Assembly (NCBI RefSeq): GCF_007565055.1
Contig: NC_044568.1
Location: forward strand, 37,847,156 to 37,911,155
Length of the DNA: 64,000 nt
Direction of reading: 5' to 3'
From: Rhinopithecus roxellana
Lineage: Eukaryota > Chordata > Mammalia > Primates > Cercopithecidae
Part shown: positions 46,210 through 58,506 of the stretch, in pieces
How positions within the stretch are numbered: the stretch's first letter is position 1
Layout of the letters: every line of letters starts with the position of its first letter
Translations under genes and position numbers: made by a program
The notes under the pieces: generated by a model
Told to the model about the DNA's origin: nothing
The model's input: the letters and a program-made list of their open reading frames with translations, nothing else
Databases searched by the model: none

Positions 46210-46265
46210 CAACACACACACACACTCACACACAAACAGTACAACACATACAGCACAACACACAC
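46210..46265. repeat. CA-rich microsatellite, interrupted
   Basis: CACACACACA with ACAGTACAACACATACAGC interruptions. It lies directly at the right end of the MITE. Confidence 0.8.
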
Positions 46266-46374
46266 AGAGAGAGCTTATAACTAACTATACTACAGCATTG
46301 TAGTATAATATATCAAATATACTATCTTAAACTCTATTTTACATTTTCATTTCTCATGCCATTCCATCTTTTCA

Positions 46375-46690
46375 CATAACTGAGTTTGCAAATATAGTTT
46401 TTTAAAAAAATGCTGTGTCTAATTTTGTAAGGGTTCTTTACAGTGTTATAACTATTATAACTATTGATGTAATAAACACCATTGTACATACATGTTGATT
46501 AAAATATATGATGTCCACCTTAGGATAAATTTGCTAGGAACAGAATTAGAATTACTAGGTCAAGATATATAAGCATTTGGTAGGCATTTGATTCATGTTT
46601 CCCACAGATTTGGAGAAGTGCTCTACCAATTTACACTCCCACTAACAGGATGTAAAATAAATACTTCCACTTTAAAGACACAGTAGTAAC
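46375..46690 (-). mobile_element. old L1/HAL1-like fragment, antisense
   Basis: GGATAAATTTGCTAGGAACAG, AATTACTAGGTCAAGATAT and TACCAATTTACACTCCCACT are reversed blocks of old L1 ORF2 or its HAL1 relative. The left edge is unclear. Confidence 0.6.
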
Positions 46691-48545
46691 AGCGTTATGT
46701 GTAAAGCTGAAAAAATAAAAATAAACAGTTGCTAATTTGAGAGCTGACTAAATGTCCTCCTATTCTATTCTGACTCACTGGAATATTTACCTTTTGCTTT
46801 CTGTAAACTGGCTTTATTACCTGTGATAATGGGGAAAATGTGGTGCTAAGAGACTTCTCAAAAGCTGGAACATCAGCTCTGTTCTGTGCTTTGTGGTAAT
46901 TAATAGACACAGCTTCTAAAGAAAACGCTGGGTTTCTGCCACATCATGTCCTGGAGACAGTAATGACTGAAACTCTGTCAATGGAGGGTGTGATCCATCC
47001 TCTTGGAACAGACAAAGCTAAAGAGAGACTGATTCTGAGGCCATTTTGAGAACTTAAAGAATACCTGGGAATTACTGATGATTTTTCTTCAGCAATTTAG
47101 CAGTTTGGCTTTTGTATTTCTAGCACACTTTCAAATGTTGTTCTAAAATTTCCTATGGCATTATAAAAGGAATTAAAAACCAACTGCAGACAAGTCCGTG
47201 ATATTACAGTATAACATATCTCATAACATCTATAATAATAATTTCTGGCTCTTTGACTACTCTCTTCGTGGTCATAATGCCTTGTACAGCGGCTGGTTGT
47301 CAGCTAAGACAATGAAACCTCTGTTCACTCATCTAGACTCCAAAACTACCAGTTGATTTTCCACAGATTTTATTCTTAACCAACCTAAGCCTCAGTTTTT
47401 TTCATCTGTACAATAGGGAAAACCCTACATTCTGTACTGGAAAAAATGTCCAGAGTGTGATGGATACTTTTACCTTTGTTATCTCCCAAATGTGTCATTT
47501 TTATGTCTTTCATTTTCCACTCATTGTGTGCTCTGACTAAACATAGATTATGTTAAGTTCAAATTAGAAAAAGCTTTGGATTTTACAAATTGTGGTGTTC
47601 TCTAATATTTGGAGACTTCCATATATACAGTAATATTAGTGATATAAAACATTACGTTTTCTTTCCCTTAGGCTTGGAGTAAAAAATTCATGAAGCATTA
47701 GAGGATTAGCAGGAAAGAGAGGTCACTCATGGTTCTCTTTTCCCAATCAACTCTTCTTGTCCCTCTTTAAGAGCTGCATTTATTCCCTAGTTGTATTGTT
47801 TTATTATCATTATGAGATCTGCCTTCTATAAAACCACAGACAGGACTGATTTAAGCTATTGTTGGTCTGGAACTTCACTGTGACCAAATCATATAATTCT
47901 TAAGAAAAAGATAGATAAGCAAAATATAGGAAAATGACAATGCATCCCCAATACTGGCCATGGTCATAGCCTTCACTATTCTTAATTTCCCTATTGAAGC
48001 AAATGTTTTACTTCCTTTAGTAGCTGTCTTTTTGCCCTACTTTTGTCTCTTCTTCAAGTTTCTCTCCCAGCCATCTCTTTTCTCTGACCACAATTAATTA
48101 TTTAAAGCTTATTCTTCTTTGCAATATTTTTCATTCTCCTTCTGAGAATGTTGTTTCATTTTTTTTCATGTAAAACATTTTACTTCTTTCTTGATTGATT
48201 TTTGTAGCATTATCCACAATTTGCTGCCAGTGAAACAAAAGATTTTTTTTTTGGCAGCAGCCATTCATGGGAAGGGAATAGAAATAAAAGATGATTTGCA
48301 AAATGGAGAGAGGGACAATGGTGGTTGTAGTGCTGCTACTAGTTCTGGTGGTGACCAGGAAATTATAATGATTACGCAACTGAAAAATATATCTAAAGAA
48401 TTCAAATATTAAAAAAATTATTTAAAGTTGGTAGTTTTGGGAGCGGCAATAAACACAAATGTAAAAGACCTTGAGCCAATTGCTTATAATATATGTACAT
48501 CTTATGTAAGACAGACATAGCTCTGTAATAGAGGAAGTCTTGTAT
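46691..48545. other. unique sequence, no gene seen
   Basis: No recognisable repeat or gene. Frames 46695-46910 (-), 48131-48379 (-) and 48191-48412 (+) have no domain match I know; the last two overlap on opposite strands. Confidence 0.55.
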
Positions 48546-48690
48546 TAGGTCTGAGATAATTTGGTTTCTAAGTTCACTTCTGCCCCTCACAGGTTGTATA
48601 CACTTGAACAAACCATGTTTATCTATGTGGACTTCTATTTCTCTACCTATAAATAGGAATATGGAATTGTGTTGAGAAATCTCAAATTGA
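48546..48690 (+). mobile_element. MIR SINE fossil, partial
   Basis: ACTTCTGCCCCTCACAGGTT, GTATACACTTGAACAAACC and TCTCTACCTATAAATAGGAA resemble the middle of a sense MIR. It is diverged. Confidence 0.55.
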
Positions 48691-51214
48691 GTTCCCCAAA
48701 GTCACAAGAAGTGCTGCAATAAAATAGGTCATCACTTTTTTCTGGGGTTGCAAGGAGGGGCATAGTTCTATGGAAAATCCCATAAACTGTTCAGCTCTTC
48801 AATAGAAGCAGCAATAATCTTTAAATTAACTACTACACTAGATATCTTTCTAACTCTGAGTCTATGGTCCTGCGTTTTCCATACTAAACCTCATTACAGT
48901 TAGCAGCTGATGTTCGTAGTAGCCTTAGGAAGTAGAGAAAATAATTTCTGGTTAGTTATGCTTTGTTTTGTTTTTTAACTACTAATATGTATTTTATGTT
49001 TCTAATATCTGCATAACTCACATGTCAGCTGGAGTCTTCTGACCCTTTTCAGTGGGTCAGATCATGAAAACCCCCTCTTTTAATCTTTGCATAAAATCAA
49101 AGCCATACAGTAGGTATGTTTTAGCAAACAAATTTGGGGAAGACAATAAGGATGGTTAGCCAGCTCCTTTTCTGGATTATTCTGCTTCCATGCCAGCCTC
49201 TGTGCATGCTGTCTCTATTCTGAAAACTATCAAAATAATTCAATTTCCCAGATACCTTAAAATGTCCCTTTTACAGAAAGCATTGTGTAGTGTAATAGAT
49301 ATTATGGAATATGGCAGAATGGACTTCTACTACGATTTTTAGAAATAGAACATAATAGGAAATTGGATTATATCACAACAAAACAACTTCAACATGAACA
49401 AGGATATGGCCTTAAAAATAAAATTTGATTACAACAACACGAAAGCATTTAAACTATTTTCAGTGGTAATCGTCCACCTTCATATCACCTCAAGATGTTC
49501 ACCCTCTTTTCCCATTTCTCTTCTACCCTCACTCCTGCATGAATTGACAGGGAGTTACTCGAGTCCTCTTAATAAAGAACAATAATTCACTTCTGCACAC
49601 TTTCTGCTATAATTGGCTCCAGGCCCACCTTCATACTTTCCAAATCCAGCAGCATAAAATAGTTTTTCATTTCACAAGATCCACCTCCCTAGAAAACAAA
49701 CTGACTGAAAATAATCACGTTGTCTTTATTTTATGTATTTTTAGCCTAAGTTCTTTGGGGAAGGCCCATATGTGATGATCTCTATAATCACATGAATTAT
49801 ATGATTATTAATTCATATGGGTCATGCTTCCAGTACATAGAATTTTGTACTACTCATTATTTAAATGTTTTGTTCAAGTAGTTCTCCAAAGGTATTTTGT
49901 CCTTCCATGTCCCAATGTTTCTTTTAATAACTCTCTTCCCTGGTCTCAAATAATTCAGTATTTTAAGTGGGCATTCAAACACTGTGTCAAATCCATTTGT
50001 AAAACCTTTATTAAGTTTAACAGCAAAATCTCATACGTTTGCCTTGGTTAATCTATCAATTTAAGGCTCATTAAGATAAGGAATGACAAAGCTGGAAGCA
50101 AATGCCTCTCTTTTCTTTGAAAATACTTATAAAACCAAGTACTCAGCTGTTTTCTCATTGTATGCGGCTTTGGAAATGTCAGGCTAGTTTGAACTGTCAA
50201 ACATCAAAAATACTGCTGAAACCGCAATGGAAACAATGACTATCTAGGGAAAATGCAGTAAACTGTAGTACCCAAGAGGCTGATTTTCCCAAAGGAAGAG
50301 AGGTACATTTTAAAAGGGCAAAGTTAGAGAACGAACTTCCTCCATGTGAGGTCTACAGAAGGTTTCTCCTTTGGGGAGCTGCGTGATGAGGAACACAGCT
50401 GTCTTATAATGACCTCCCCTCCCCAACCCCCAAGGAGATCCCTATTTCCACTCTATTCTGCCAATTTCTGCCAATTGTTTTTTCCCTGAAAAACCTCAGG
50501 AAGTCTCTCTTTGTCTTTCCCCCATATCTTCAGTTTCCCTTGTGTGAAGAGTTGCCCTGGCATAGTGCAAAGAAGATGGACACCTCAGTGAAACAGGATG
50601 TTCTGAAGGTTGGATGCAGTTCTACCTAAGGAACCTCAGAATAATTACCCAGATGTTTTAGGTGTCTTAGAATCTTAGACAGCAAAGCCTGAGTAAAGGA
50701 CTTAGCTCCCACTGTGGATAGCTGGAGCTCAGTTCTACAGATGGCTTCTGAAGTACCACATAGAAGGCATCGCTTTGAAGGATAAGAGATAGGAGACATT
50801 TGTTTATCATTTCCATTCTCCATTGGTAGAAGTTGGCCACTAGGTATGTCAATTCCTTTACATGTTTGTGCTGTTCAATAAATCAGCTAAGCAAGCTCCC
50901 GAGCATGTGCAAAAAGATCTGAAGTAGAAAATCTGAGAGATATGGCAGAAATTTCAGATGCAGTACTCTTGAAATGCATGGGAACTGCCTGCCCCGGCTG
51001 CAGGTGAAACCAAAGGTTGATCGGTGCGATTCATATAGGTCACTAAGTGTGAGTTCTACAGAATATTTTAATATTATACTCATTGTAAAGATAGTGAGAA
51101 AACCTATACCACTATAAGAATTATAAATGTTTGTTGTCAAATGTTTCACACAATGAAATGGAGGTTGCTCAGTAAAAAAAATCTTGTTAATGTGCTAAGG
51201 TTGAAATTTTGAGC
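48691..51214. other. AT-rich unique sequence, no gene seen
   Basis: No confident repeat or gene. A possible weak MIR trace lies at about 49280-49340. Frames 49394-49585 (+), 49824-50051 (+), 50626-50852 (-) and 50883-51149 (-) are short and lack recognisable domains. Confidence 0.55.
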
Positions 51215-51345
51215 ATGACATTTAAATTCCTCTGCTGGCTAACATCAGTTGCTTTTCATCCCTTATCTCTTGATAGTCTCTTTACTATCATCTTTGTTCT
51301 AGCCAAATTAATCTATTAAAAGCCCAGGGTCTTTCTCCTTGACAA
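51215..51345 (+). mobile_element. L2 LINE fossil, sense, partial
   Basis: ACATTTAAATTCCTCTGCTG, GCTTTTCATCCCTTATCTC and TTTGTTCTAGCCAAATTAATC fit the L2 region that precedes its 3' tail. Confidence 0.5.
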
Positions 51346-54102
51346 TATTCGTGGGTCAAGTCTCTTTCTAATCTAAAAGCTCTGGAAATCATGGAACCCA
51401 TATGAGGGGAAGACAGAGTGGACAGTTACAAATAGCTGTATTTTATAAAGTGATACTCGGAATTTCTGTCTATTTTATAACCTCATTTTTGTTCCAAACA
51501 GTTAGAAATCTCATTCTGTTAACATCAAACTATTTACATAGTACCCATCAAGGTTATCAATATGCTAATGCTTGAGAAACAATGATTATTTTTCAGTCTC
51601 TGCTTATAAGAATAGTTGTCTGAATTTGATGTAGTTGGTTACACCTATTTCTTTAAATGTTCCAGGCTTCACTTCATTTTCTATCATTCTTTCTATTTCT
51701 GTCTTACTACTCTCTTTGTTATCTTTTAGATCTCTCTCCCTTGCTTTAAATATTAGCGTTACCTGGGATTTTACCCTTGGCTTTCTGATCTTCGCTGGAC
51801 GTCATTTCGTAGATACAAAGGGAAAGATAATCTGGCCAGCAGAATATTAGCAGATTTTATTTTAAACTGCCACATGCTCACAACAATGCATGGACTGCTC
51901 AAACTTGTCATCTACAAGCTGAATTAACTGAGAAATATGTTTTATTTCATTGATACACTTTTCTAGAGGCAATGAAATGTATCACTAAATAATCCAAATT
52001 TTCTGTTTCTCCTGAAACGTTAGACAACTTGGCAAAACTAGGCCACCACCCCTGCATACAACTGGCTGTGTCTGAGTGACAGCCTTCTATGGTTAGACTA
52101 GCAAGTTCCTAATATACCTACACATATTCACTTTTCCATCCACTTATGCTTTCCTTCTGTCCCTTGCCACCCTCTCCAAACTTTAAATGGGATGGTAAAG
52201 AGTAGAAAGCAAGGCAGCCTTCTATTAAATATATCTTCAGTCCATTATCCTATCTATCATTTTCTTCACTGTCAAAGTTGAGATTGTTAATTCGTCCTTC
52301 TTCTTGAAGTTATGAATATCTTTAGATTCTTTGACTTCGTATTTTCTTCCTCGTTTTCCATTTAACAATGAAAATGCTTCTTCTTAACCTTCTTCCCTTG
52401 CTTCTACCCTGATTCAACATCCTTAAATGTTGACAGTTTTGTTTCCTTTTTAAATGAAAATCTTTCTCTTACTCTGTGTCTCTCTTTCTCATATGTAGCT
52501 AACATTTGAAGAGAAAGCATGGGTGAACGTAGCTGTGGGTCTGGGCTAATATATTATGTGTCCTAATCTTTTTTGTGCTAAAAAGTAAAATATTTGGAAA
52601 TCACCTTACTCTTCTGAGCCTTTGCAAATGTGGAACTGATGCGTTGAACTAGATTGTCAGGAAGGGCAATTTTGGATACACAGTCCTAATTATTCTGTCT
52701 TAATAACTGGCAGAGGCAAAGTTCTCAACTTAAGAGGGTCTTCCAAGTGAAGTCCAGCCAAATGTATTGTTCACTTTATTGTGCTTCTGACAACCTTCTG
52801 TAACTTTACAGTTAAGTTCCTAATAGCCTTCTTTTAGAGTAAATTGACAGTTCAGTAAATTTTGAAAAATACTTACATTCTAGGAAATATGACTGGGCTG
52901 ATATACTTTTTAAAAAATTTCTTTTCCCGCATGTATGCCTGAGGGAAATTATCTTAGAAGTGAAATAGAGGTCTCCAAGGAATCAGAGCTAAATCCTAAA
53001 TGTTGAACTGTAGCAAGCATTTTTTAACAGAGCTAACAACTGCCTGTTTCTTCTTGGCTGCCCCAAGGGGTCAATCCCAGTATCTGTGCCTGAATCCAAC
53101 AACACTGACCCTCCCTGCCTTTCAACTGTCATTTTAGAATACTCTAATGCTTCTGAGAGGACGGCAGTAGAAATGGCCCTCTAGAGGTTAACATAATGCT
53201 TACAACATACTTGATACAATATTGAACACCAATAAAAAAACAGGTACATGTACATTTACTGTTTATTCATCTGCACTCCCATCAATACCTATGAGGTTTA
53301 TATCTTTAGTCTTGTTGTAGCCAATGACTGTAGGTCTACTGGCAAGTTGCATAACTTTGGTTCCCAGAATTTAATGGTATTCACCCCCCAGTGTTTGTGA
53401 GGACCCAGTGCAAGCATTGGCCCTGGTTTAACGACATATATCAACTGTGGAACCTGGGTACCTTATCTAAGTTATGTGGGGCTTAGGTTCTTCAGGAGAC
53501 AAAATTAAGCATTTGGAAAAGATAATCTTTCATTCTACTCTGGTTTTTCTTTTAGCATTCTATGATTTTAGCATATTATTTCAGGAGGTTCTCTCCTGGC
53601 ATGTAAGGAAGATTCATGCCTGCATTTCCTATTAATCCTGAAGTTCTGTGATTTATTCCCTCAAGTTTTATGAAGTAATTACTTGCAAGAGCTCTTTCTT
53701 GTATGAACTGTAATAAAAATGACTTAAGAAAAACGGTTAGTCTTTGCATAAAATTAAGCAGAAATTAAATTAAAAGGCAGGACATCTGTTCATTTCACAT
53801 CAAGCCTTTGAGGATGTTCCCAGGGAGCTGCAGATATTGTAATGATAAGAAAAATGGGGAAAAATTTGATTTCAATAATCCACCTTTTCTGTCTTCATGC
53901 CACGGATCTCCCCATTCTCTGTTTTCTGCATGATCTGAGCCAAAACTTTGCCAATCGGGACATGTGACGTTCCATTGGCTGATGAATCAATTGGTTCAAG
54001 AGGCATTTTTTCTCCCTCAAAACAAGCTTATCCAAGAAAATAGAGAGACATGGGTGTCTATGTAATATAAATGTAATAAAAACTATTGTTTATTAAGAAT
54101 TG
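51346..54102. other. AT-rich unique sequence, no gene seen
   Basis: Some 2.7 kb in which I recognise neither repeats nor coding sequence. The 71-codon frame at 51635-51850 is S/L/F-rich and unsupported. Old repeats too diverged for recognition by eye may be present. Confidence 0.5.
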
Positions 54103-54312
54103 TGCAGCCTGGCCAACATGGTGAAACTCTGTCTCTACTAAAAATACAAAAATTAGCTGGGCATGGTGGCGTGCGCCTGTAATCCCAGCTACTCAGGAGG
54201 CTGAGGCAGGAGAATCACTTGAGCCCAGGAGACAGGGGTTGCTATAAGCCAAGATCATGCCACTGCACTCCAGCCTGGACAACAGAGTGAGACCCTGTCT
54301 TAAAAAAATAAA
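54103..54312 (+). mobile_element. 5'-truncated Alu with 8-bp TSD
   Basis: It begins within the left monomer at CAGCCTGGCCAACATGG and runs to an A-rich tail, about 210 bp. AAGAATTG at 54095-54102 and 54313-54320 is a perfect short target duplication, so the truncation happened at insertion. The minus-strand frame at 54242-54445 is an artefact. Confidence 0.92.
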
Positions 54313-54559
54313 AAGAATTGCAAGGGTTGGTATTATCATTTATATTCATTATTTTAGTAAATCCTGAGAAGAAACCAGAACATACTGAAATAAAGTCAGA
54401 GGGCTGGCTTGAACAGTGGAGTAGATCTTTATAGAAGGCTATCAAAAGATTGTGTAAGAAATATGAGGCAACAGAATCTAAAGCTTATTAATTACCCATC
54501 ATACAGCAAGTGACGTAGCAGGTGTCTTTTACCTAAGTTTTCTATCTGAGTCTCTGACA

Positions 54560-54671
54560 TTCTTATATGAGGTGTAGTATTACATATCCCTCTTTTATCT
54601 ATTAGAAATATAAAATTCCGAGAAGTTAGTTAATTAGCTCAAGATCACATGCTAATGTAGCTCAAATGGGG
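54560..54671 (-). mobile_element. MIR SINE fossil, antisense, partial
   Basis: TTTTATCTATTAGAAATAT, CCGAGAAGTTAGTTAATTAG and CTCAAGATCACATGCTAATG are reversed MIR-like. It is cut on its right side by an AluJ. Confidence 0.6.
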
Positions 54672-54679
54672 TTAAGAGG

Positions 54680-54991
54680 CTGGGCGTGGTGACTCACATC
54701 TATAATTCCAGCATTTTGCATGGTGGAGGCAGGAGGATTGTTTGAAGCCAAGAGTTCAAGACCAGCCTGGGCAACATAGGGAGACTTCAACTTCACAAAA
54801 AAGGAGGAAAAAAAACCCACAAAAACTTAGCTAGAAATGGTGGCACACTTGTGGCATCAGCTCCTCCAGAGGCTGGGGTGGGAGGAGTTTGAGGCTGCAG
54901 TGAGCTGTGATTACACGACTGCATTCCAGCCTGGGTGACAGAAAGAGACCCTGTCTCTAAAATAGAAGAAAAATAAATAAAATGAAAGAGA
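54680..54991 (+). mobile_element. AluJ-type element with 8-bp TSD
   Basis: A sense dimeric Alu, old and diverged (CATCTATAATTCCAGCATTT, GTTTGAAGCCAAGAGTTC). TTAAGAGG at 54672-54679 and 54992-54999 is a plausible target duplication. The long mid A-rich linker (AAAAAAGGAGGAAAAAAAAC) is typical of an expanded central run. Confidence 0.9.
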
Positions 54992-55020
54992 TTAAGAGGT
55001 GATAATTAACTATATCTCTT

Positions 55021-55122
55021 GCCTTTTCAGCTTCAGAAACAATAGATAATACACATAGAACTCATATTGTTTTCCAGGGGGTAGGGGGAGTGAATGAATA
55101 TTCCTTCATGGGGACAAGAGGA
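55021..55122 (+). repeat. unassigned repeat, copy 1 of an inverted pair
   Basis: This block starts GCCTTTTCAGCTTCAGAAAC and ends near ATGGGGACAAGAGG. By hand alignment it matches the reverse complement of 56700-56797 at 83 of 98 aligned positions with one 4-base gap. I do not recognise the family. The flanks do not match. Confidence 0.75.
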
Positions 55123-55537
55123 CATTGGGAGAATTATCTTTAATGGGCTGGATACAGAAACACTTGCCCTCATGACCACACTATGTAATTTCTAAGACAG
55201 ACAAAAAAGGGATAGTGATTGGAGAATATTCTTGAAACTGATGTAATTTGGAAGGAAGTGAAGATAAATGCAAAACTGCCATTATATTTTAAATAAGTAA
55301 TTTGATGTGACATAATTATAAAGCAGTTTAGTTTTCTTACAGCTTTCTTCATCAGACTATTTTCCTCTGGGTCAGGAAACCAATCACAGAAAAGGAGGCA
55401 GTGTTTCTGAAGAGAACATAAGCCAATTTTACAGATTAACAAAGATTTGAGAATTCCATTCCCTTCCACTAATGTCCTCTGAAATTAAAGATGAGTACAC
55501 CAAAGAACTAAAATGGCAAAGAGAAAACGAGAAAGAA

Positions 55538-55559
55538 AGAAGGGGGTGCGGGGGGGGGA

Positions 55560-55588
<29 letters not shown>
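55538..55588. repeat. G-rich run and (GA)13 microsatellite
   Basis: GGGGGTGCGGGGGGGGGAA passes into about thirteen GA units, all purine on the plus strand except a single T and C. Confidence 0.9.
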
Positions 55589-55590
<2 letters not shown>

Positions 55591-56317
55591 AGAATGGCTT
55601 CAGGAAAGAGAAGTTTTCCTGCTAAGAACCCCAAGAATTCAGGTAATGAGTTGGCAATGGACACGGTTAAAGGATTAATAAAAAAAGCATCTGCTGGGGA
55701 CAGGTGGCAGCCCAGCAGAAAGGGAAACAAATGCTTTTGGTGTCAGAAAAATAAAATGTAACTGAAAACACTATTTATTTCACTCTTTCGTTTTTTTAAA
55801 AAACAACTTGGTGTATACGAATTATAATATTTCAATTTTCTGCAAGAATTGGAATTATGCAAGGCTTTAGCCACCATGAGTTATCCTCATATAAAAGTTT
55901 GTTAAAAAAAGAGATGTAGTCACAAACATAGATGCACAACCTGATTCTACATATAGCAGGCATTCCTAAAAGTTTGGGGAGGAAAAATGTCACATTAAAA
56001 AAGAGATTTGCAGAAAACATGACCAGAAGAAATTGAAGAAAATGTGCTGGGAGAAGTTTCACCTCATCGGTGAACTGTGAGATGAGGTGAACTATGACAG
56101 AGAAATGTCCTTTAAAGAAACACGCTGTCCATTGAGACTCTAATGTCAACCGTATTTCTGCCATTCGCCAGCATGGAAGTGAGCTCTTTCTGTTCTCCTC
56201 ATAGTTCCACTGGCTCCATCGTTGCCCAAGGGAAGTGCCCATTTGGATCTTCTCATTCTCTTTTCCTCATAATATCCTCTTCAAGTAAAATTTTTATTAG
56301 AAATTTAGCAATTCTAT

Positions 56318-56388
56318 TTACTTTAATTATTAGTTTATTTATTTTTTATTATTTAATTATTTTAATTATTTTATTATTTTAATGTTTT
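56318..56388. repeat. ATT/AATTATTTT low-complexity tract
   Basis: An A+T-only stretch with ATTATTTTAATT units. It explains the I/L/F-rich end of the frame at 56143-56382. Confidence 0.8.
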
Positions 56389-56604
56389 GTTTCATGAGGT
56401 GTAAAAGATGATAAATGGATATGTAAATGAATAAATGGAAACCCTTTGAACTGTAAAGGTAGGGGGTTCTCTGTATAGGGGCAGTGACAATGTAAATTAT
56501 AAATTTTTACACTAGCATCTATGCCCTCAAAGATAGGGAGTTCTATTGCCACAGGCCATGCTGTGATGAAAAATCCCACAGATACCGAGCTCTGTGAGCA
56601 GCAG

Positions 56605-56706
56605 TCTTGCACTCCAGCTCCACTGAAGTTGCAGCAAAAGGAATTGATTTCATTCATTTTGTGGCGCCATAGTATTTTGCAGCATATATATGCCACATTT
56701 TCTCAT
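56605..56706 (-). mobile_element. short L1 ORF2-end fragment, antisense
   Basis: CTCCAGCTCCACTGAAGTTG, TTGATTTCATTCATTTTGTG, ATAGTATTTTGCAGCATAT and ATGCCACATTTTCTC match the reversed end of L1 ORF2. It is only about 100 bp, flanked on the right by copy 2 of the unassigned repeat. Confidence 0.65.
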
Positions 56707-56797
56707 GTCCCCATGAAAGAATATTCACTCCCTCAACCCCACTGAAGACAATGTGATTTCTATGCCTACTCTCTATTGTTTCTGAAGCTGAAAAGGC
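56700..56797 (-). repeat. unassigned repeat, copy 2 of an inverted pair
   Basis: The reverse complement begins GCCTTTTCAGCTTCAGAAAC, the first 26 bases being identical to copy 1 at 55021. The copies lie about 1.6 kb apart in opposite orientation. Confidence 0.75.
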
Positions 56798-57469
56798 AAA
56801 TGTAAAAACCAAAACCAAATGTAAAACAATGACAGTCCTGGGATTAAGTGAGAGCTGCTGTGAGGATAAGTGATAGCTATCTTGAGGGTCTTGTAGCTTT
56901 GGTAAATTTTGGTTTGCTAATGTTTGTCCTACCTTTTAATGTTGGCCCAAGATAAATGTGTGCAAGCTCCTAAGTAACTCTGGGAGATCCCGGGAGCACT
57001 TTCCAATGTGCTTTCTGTTTACTTTTCTCTTCTGTTTTTCATTACCCTCTTGTATCTGACTATAACAGTGGACAGGGAAAGATAACCAAACAGACTTATT
57101 TACAGTTTCCATTGGGGCATCCGCACTTGTGGCATTGTTGCTGCTTCCACCTGAAATTCTCTCACATGCACTGGGGGTCTTGCATGTGCATTATCCTTAG
57201 ACTCAAGAGTAAATGTTTGGCAGTGGCAGACCTTCATAGATAAAATTGAAATAGCTTTGATTTAGTTAACCTGTTAGGTCTAAAAAATATACTTTTGACA
57301 GCCCATTAACAGACTGTAAAAGAAGAGTTTCCCCAAGTTTGTCACAGAGCATCTTAAGGCCTTGATATCCAGAGCAACATGATTACTCGTTCTGTTTCAG
57401 AACAATGTGGCATCTGAAAACCAAGGCTACTTATTCCAAGTTAACCTTGCCTTCTTTGGTTTCTTTTCA
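56798..57469. other. unique sequence, no gene seen
   Basis: No recognisable feature. Confidence 0.6.
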
Positions 57470-58315
57470 TAATTTTTTATATTATTTTGGATTCAGGGGG
57501 CACATGTTTGTGACATGGCTATATTGCATACTGGTGGGAATTGAGTTTCTAGTGTACTATTTACCGAAACAGTGAACACCGTACCCAGTGGGTAATTTTT
57601 GAATCCCCTACTGTCCCCCCTTTGAATGTCCCTAGCGTCTATTGTTGCCATCTTTACATCCATGTGTACCCATTTATTAGCTCCCACTTATAAGTGAGAA
57701 CATGTGGTATTCGATTTCCTGTTTCTGAGTTAGTTACCTTAGGTTAATGGACTCCAGTTCCATCAAAGTTGCAGGAAAGAAAACGATTTCATTCTTTTTT
57801 TGGGTTCATAGTATTTCACAATGTATATATACCACATTTTCTTTATCCATTCAACTGTTGATGAACACTCAAGTTGGGTCCATGTCTTTGCGATTGTAAA
57901 TAACGCTGTGATAAACATATAAGTACAGGTTTCTTTTTTATATAATGCTTTCTTTTCCTTTGGGACTGCTGGGTTGAATGTTTGTTTTTTTAGTTACTAA
58001 ATGTTTGTTTTTTAGTTTACTTAAGATATCTCTATACTGTTTTCCATAGAGGTGGAACTAATTTACATTCCCACTAACAATAAATAAGTTTTCCCTTTTT
58101 TCCACATCCATGCCAGTATCTGTTGTTTTTTGACGTTTTAGTAATAGCCATTCTAACTGGTGCGAGATGATGTTTCACTACAATTCTAATTTGCGTTTCT
58201 GATGAATATTGATGAACACTTTTTCATGTGTTTGTTTGCTACTTGTATTTCATCTTTTGAGAAATGTCTGTTCGTGTTCTTTGCCCGGTTTTTAATGGGG
58301 TTGTTTGTTTCTTTG
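57470..58315 (-). mobile_element. 5'-truncated L1 (L1PB/L1MA-like), antisense
   Basis: It runs from the reversed 3'UTR (GATTCAGGGGGCACATGTTT, GCTCCCACTTATAAGTGAG) through AATGTATATATACCACATTT, CAACTGTTGATGAACACTC, TTTACATTCCCACTAACAAT and TTCTAACTGGTGCGAGATG to TTTAATGGGGTTGTTTGTTT. A 22-bp unit (AATGTTTGTTTTTTAGTTAC) is tandemly duplicated inside it at 57977-58021. The 64-codon minus frame at 57493-57687 is L1-derived. Confidence 0.9.
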
Positions 58316-58506
58316 CTTAGAATAATGAATTCAGTCTCTGGAAGCAACTTGATTCATTATGTAAATTAAAAGGTGGGCAGGTCTGTCATACCTCTGTCTC
58401 ATTCAGGTTTATAAAAGATTCAAAAATATCTAGGCACTGTGATAGCTCAAACAATCACATTTTGCCAGATTCTCTGTCAAGAGATATGGTATAAATAAAT
58501 GCAGGA
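58316..58506. other. unique sequence, no feature seen
   Basis: A short interval between the L1 and the AluY. Confidence 0.6.

Larger units (their letters stand above)
55123..56604. other. AT-rich sequence, no gene seen
   Basis: It contains a G-rich/GA microsatellite (55538-55588) and an AT-rich run (56318-56388). Frames 55170-55469 (-), 55472-55761 (+), 55485-55730 (-) and 55832-56242 (-, 136 codons) have no recognisable domain. Those at 55472-55761 are partly translations of the GA repeat. Confidence 0.5.

Noticed and set aside
50930..51010. Possible small exon ending GGCTGCAG before GTGAAA
   Set aside because: Donor is weaker, the open frame is only 33 codons and no good acceptor tract precedes it.
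55832..56242. 136-codon minus-strand frame
   Set aside because: Composition is unremarkable and no family or gene structure is seen. A frame of this length is expected a few times by chance in 64 kb over six frames.
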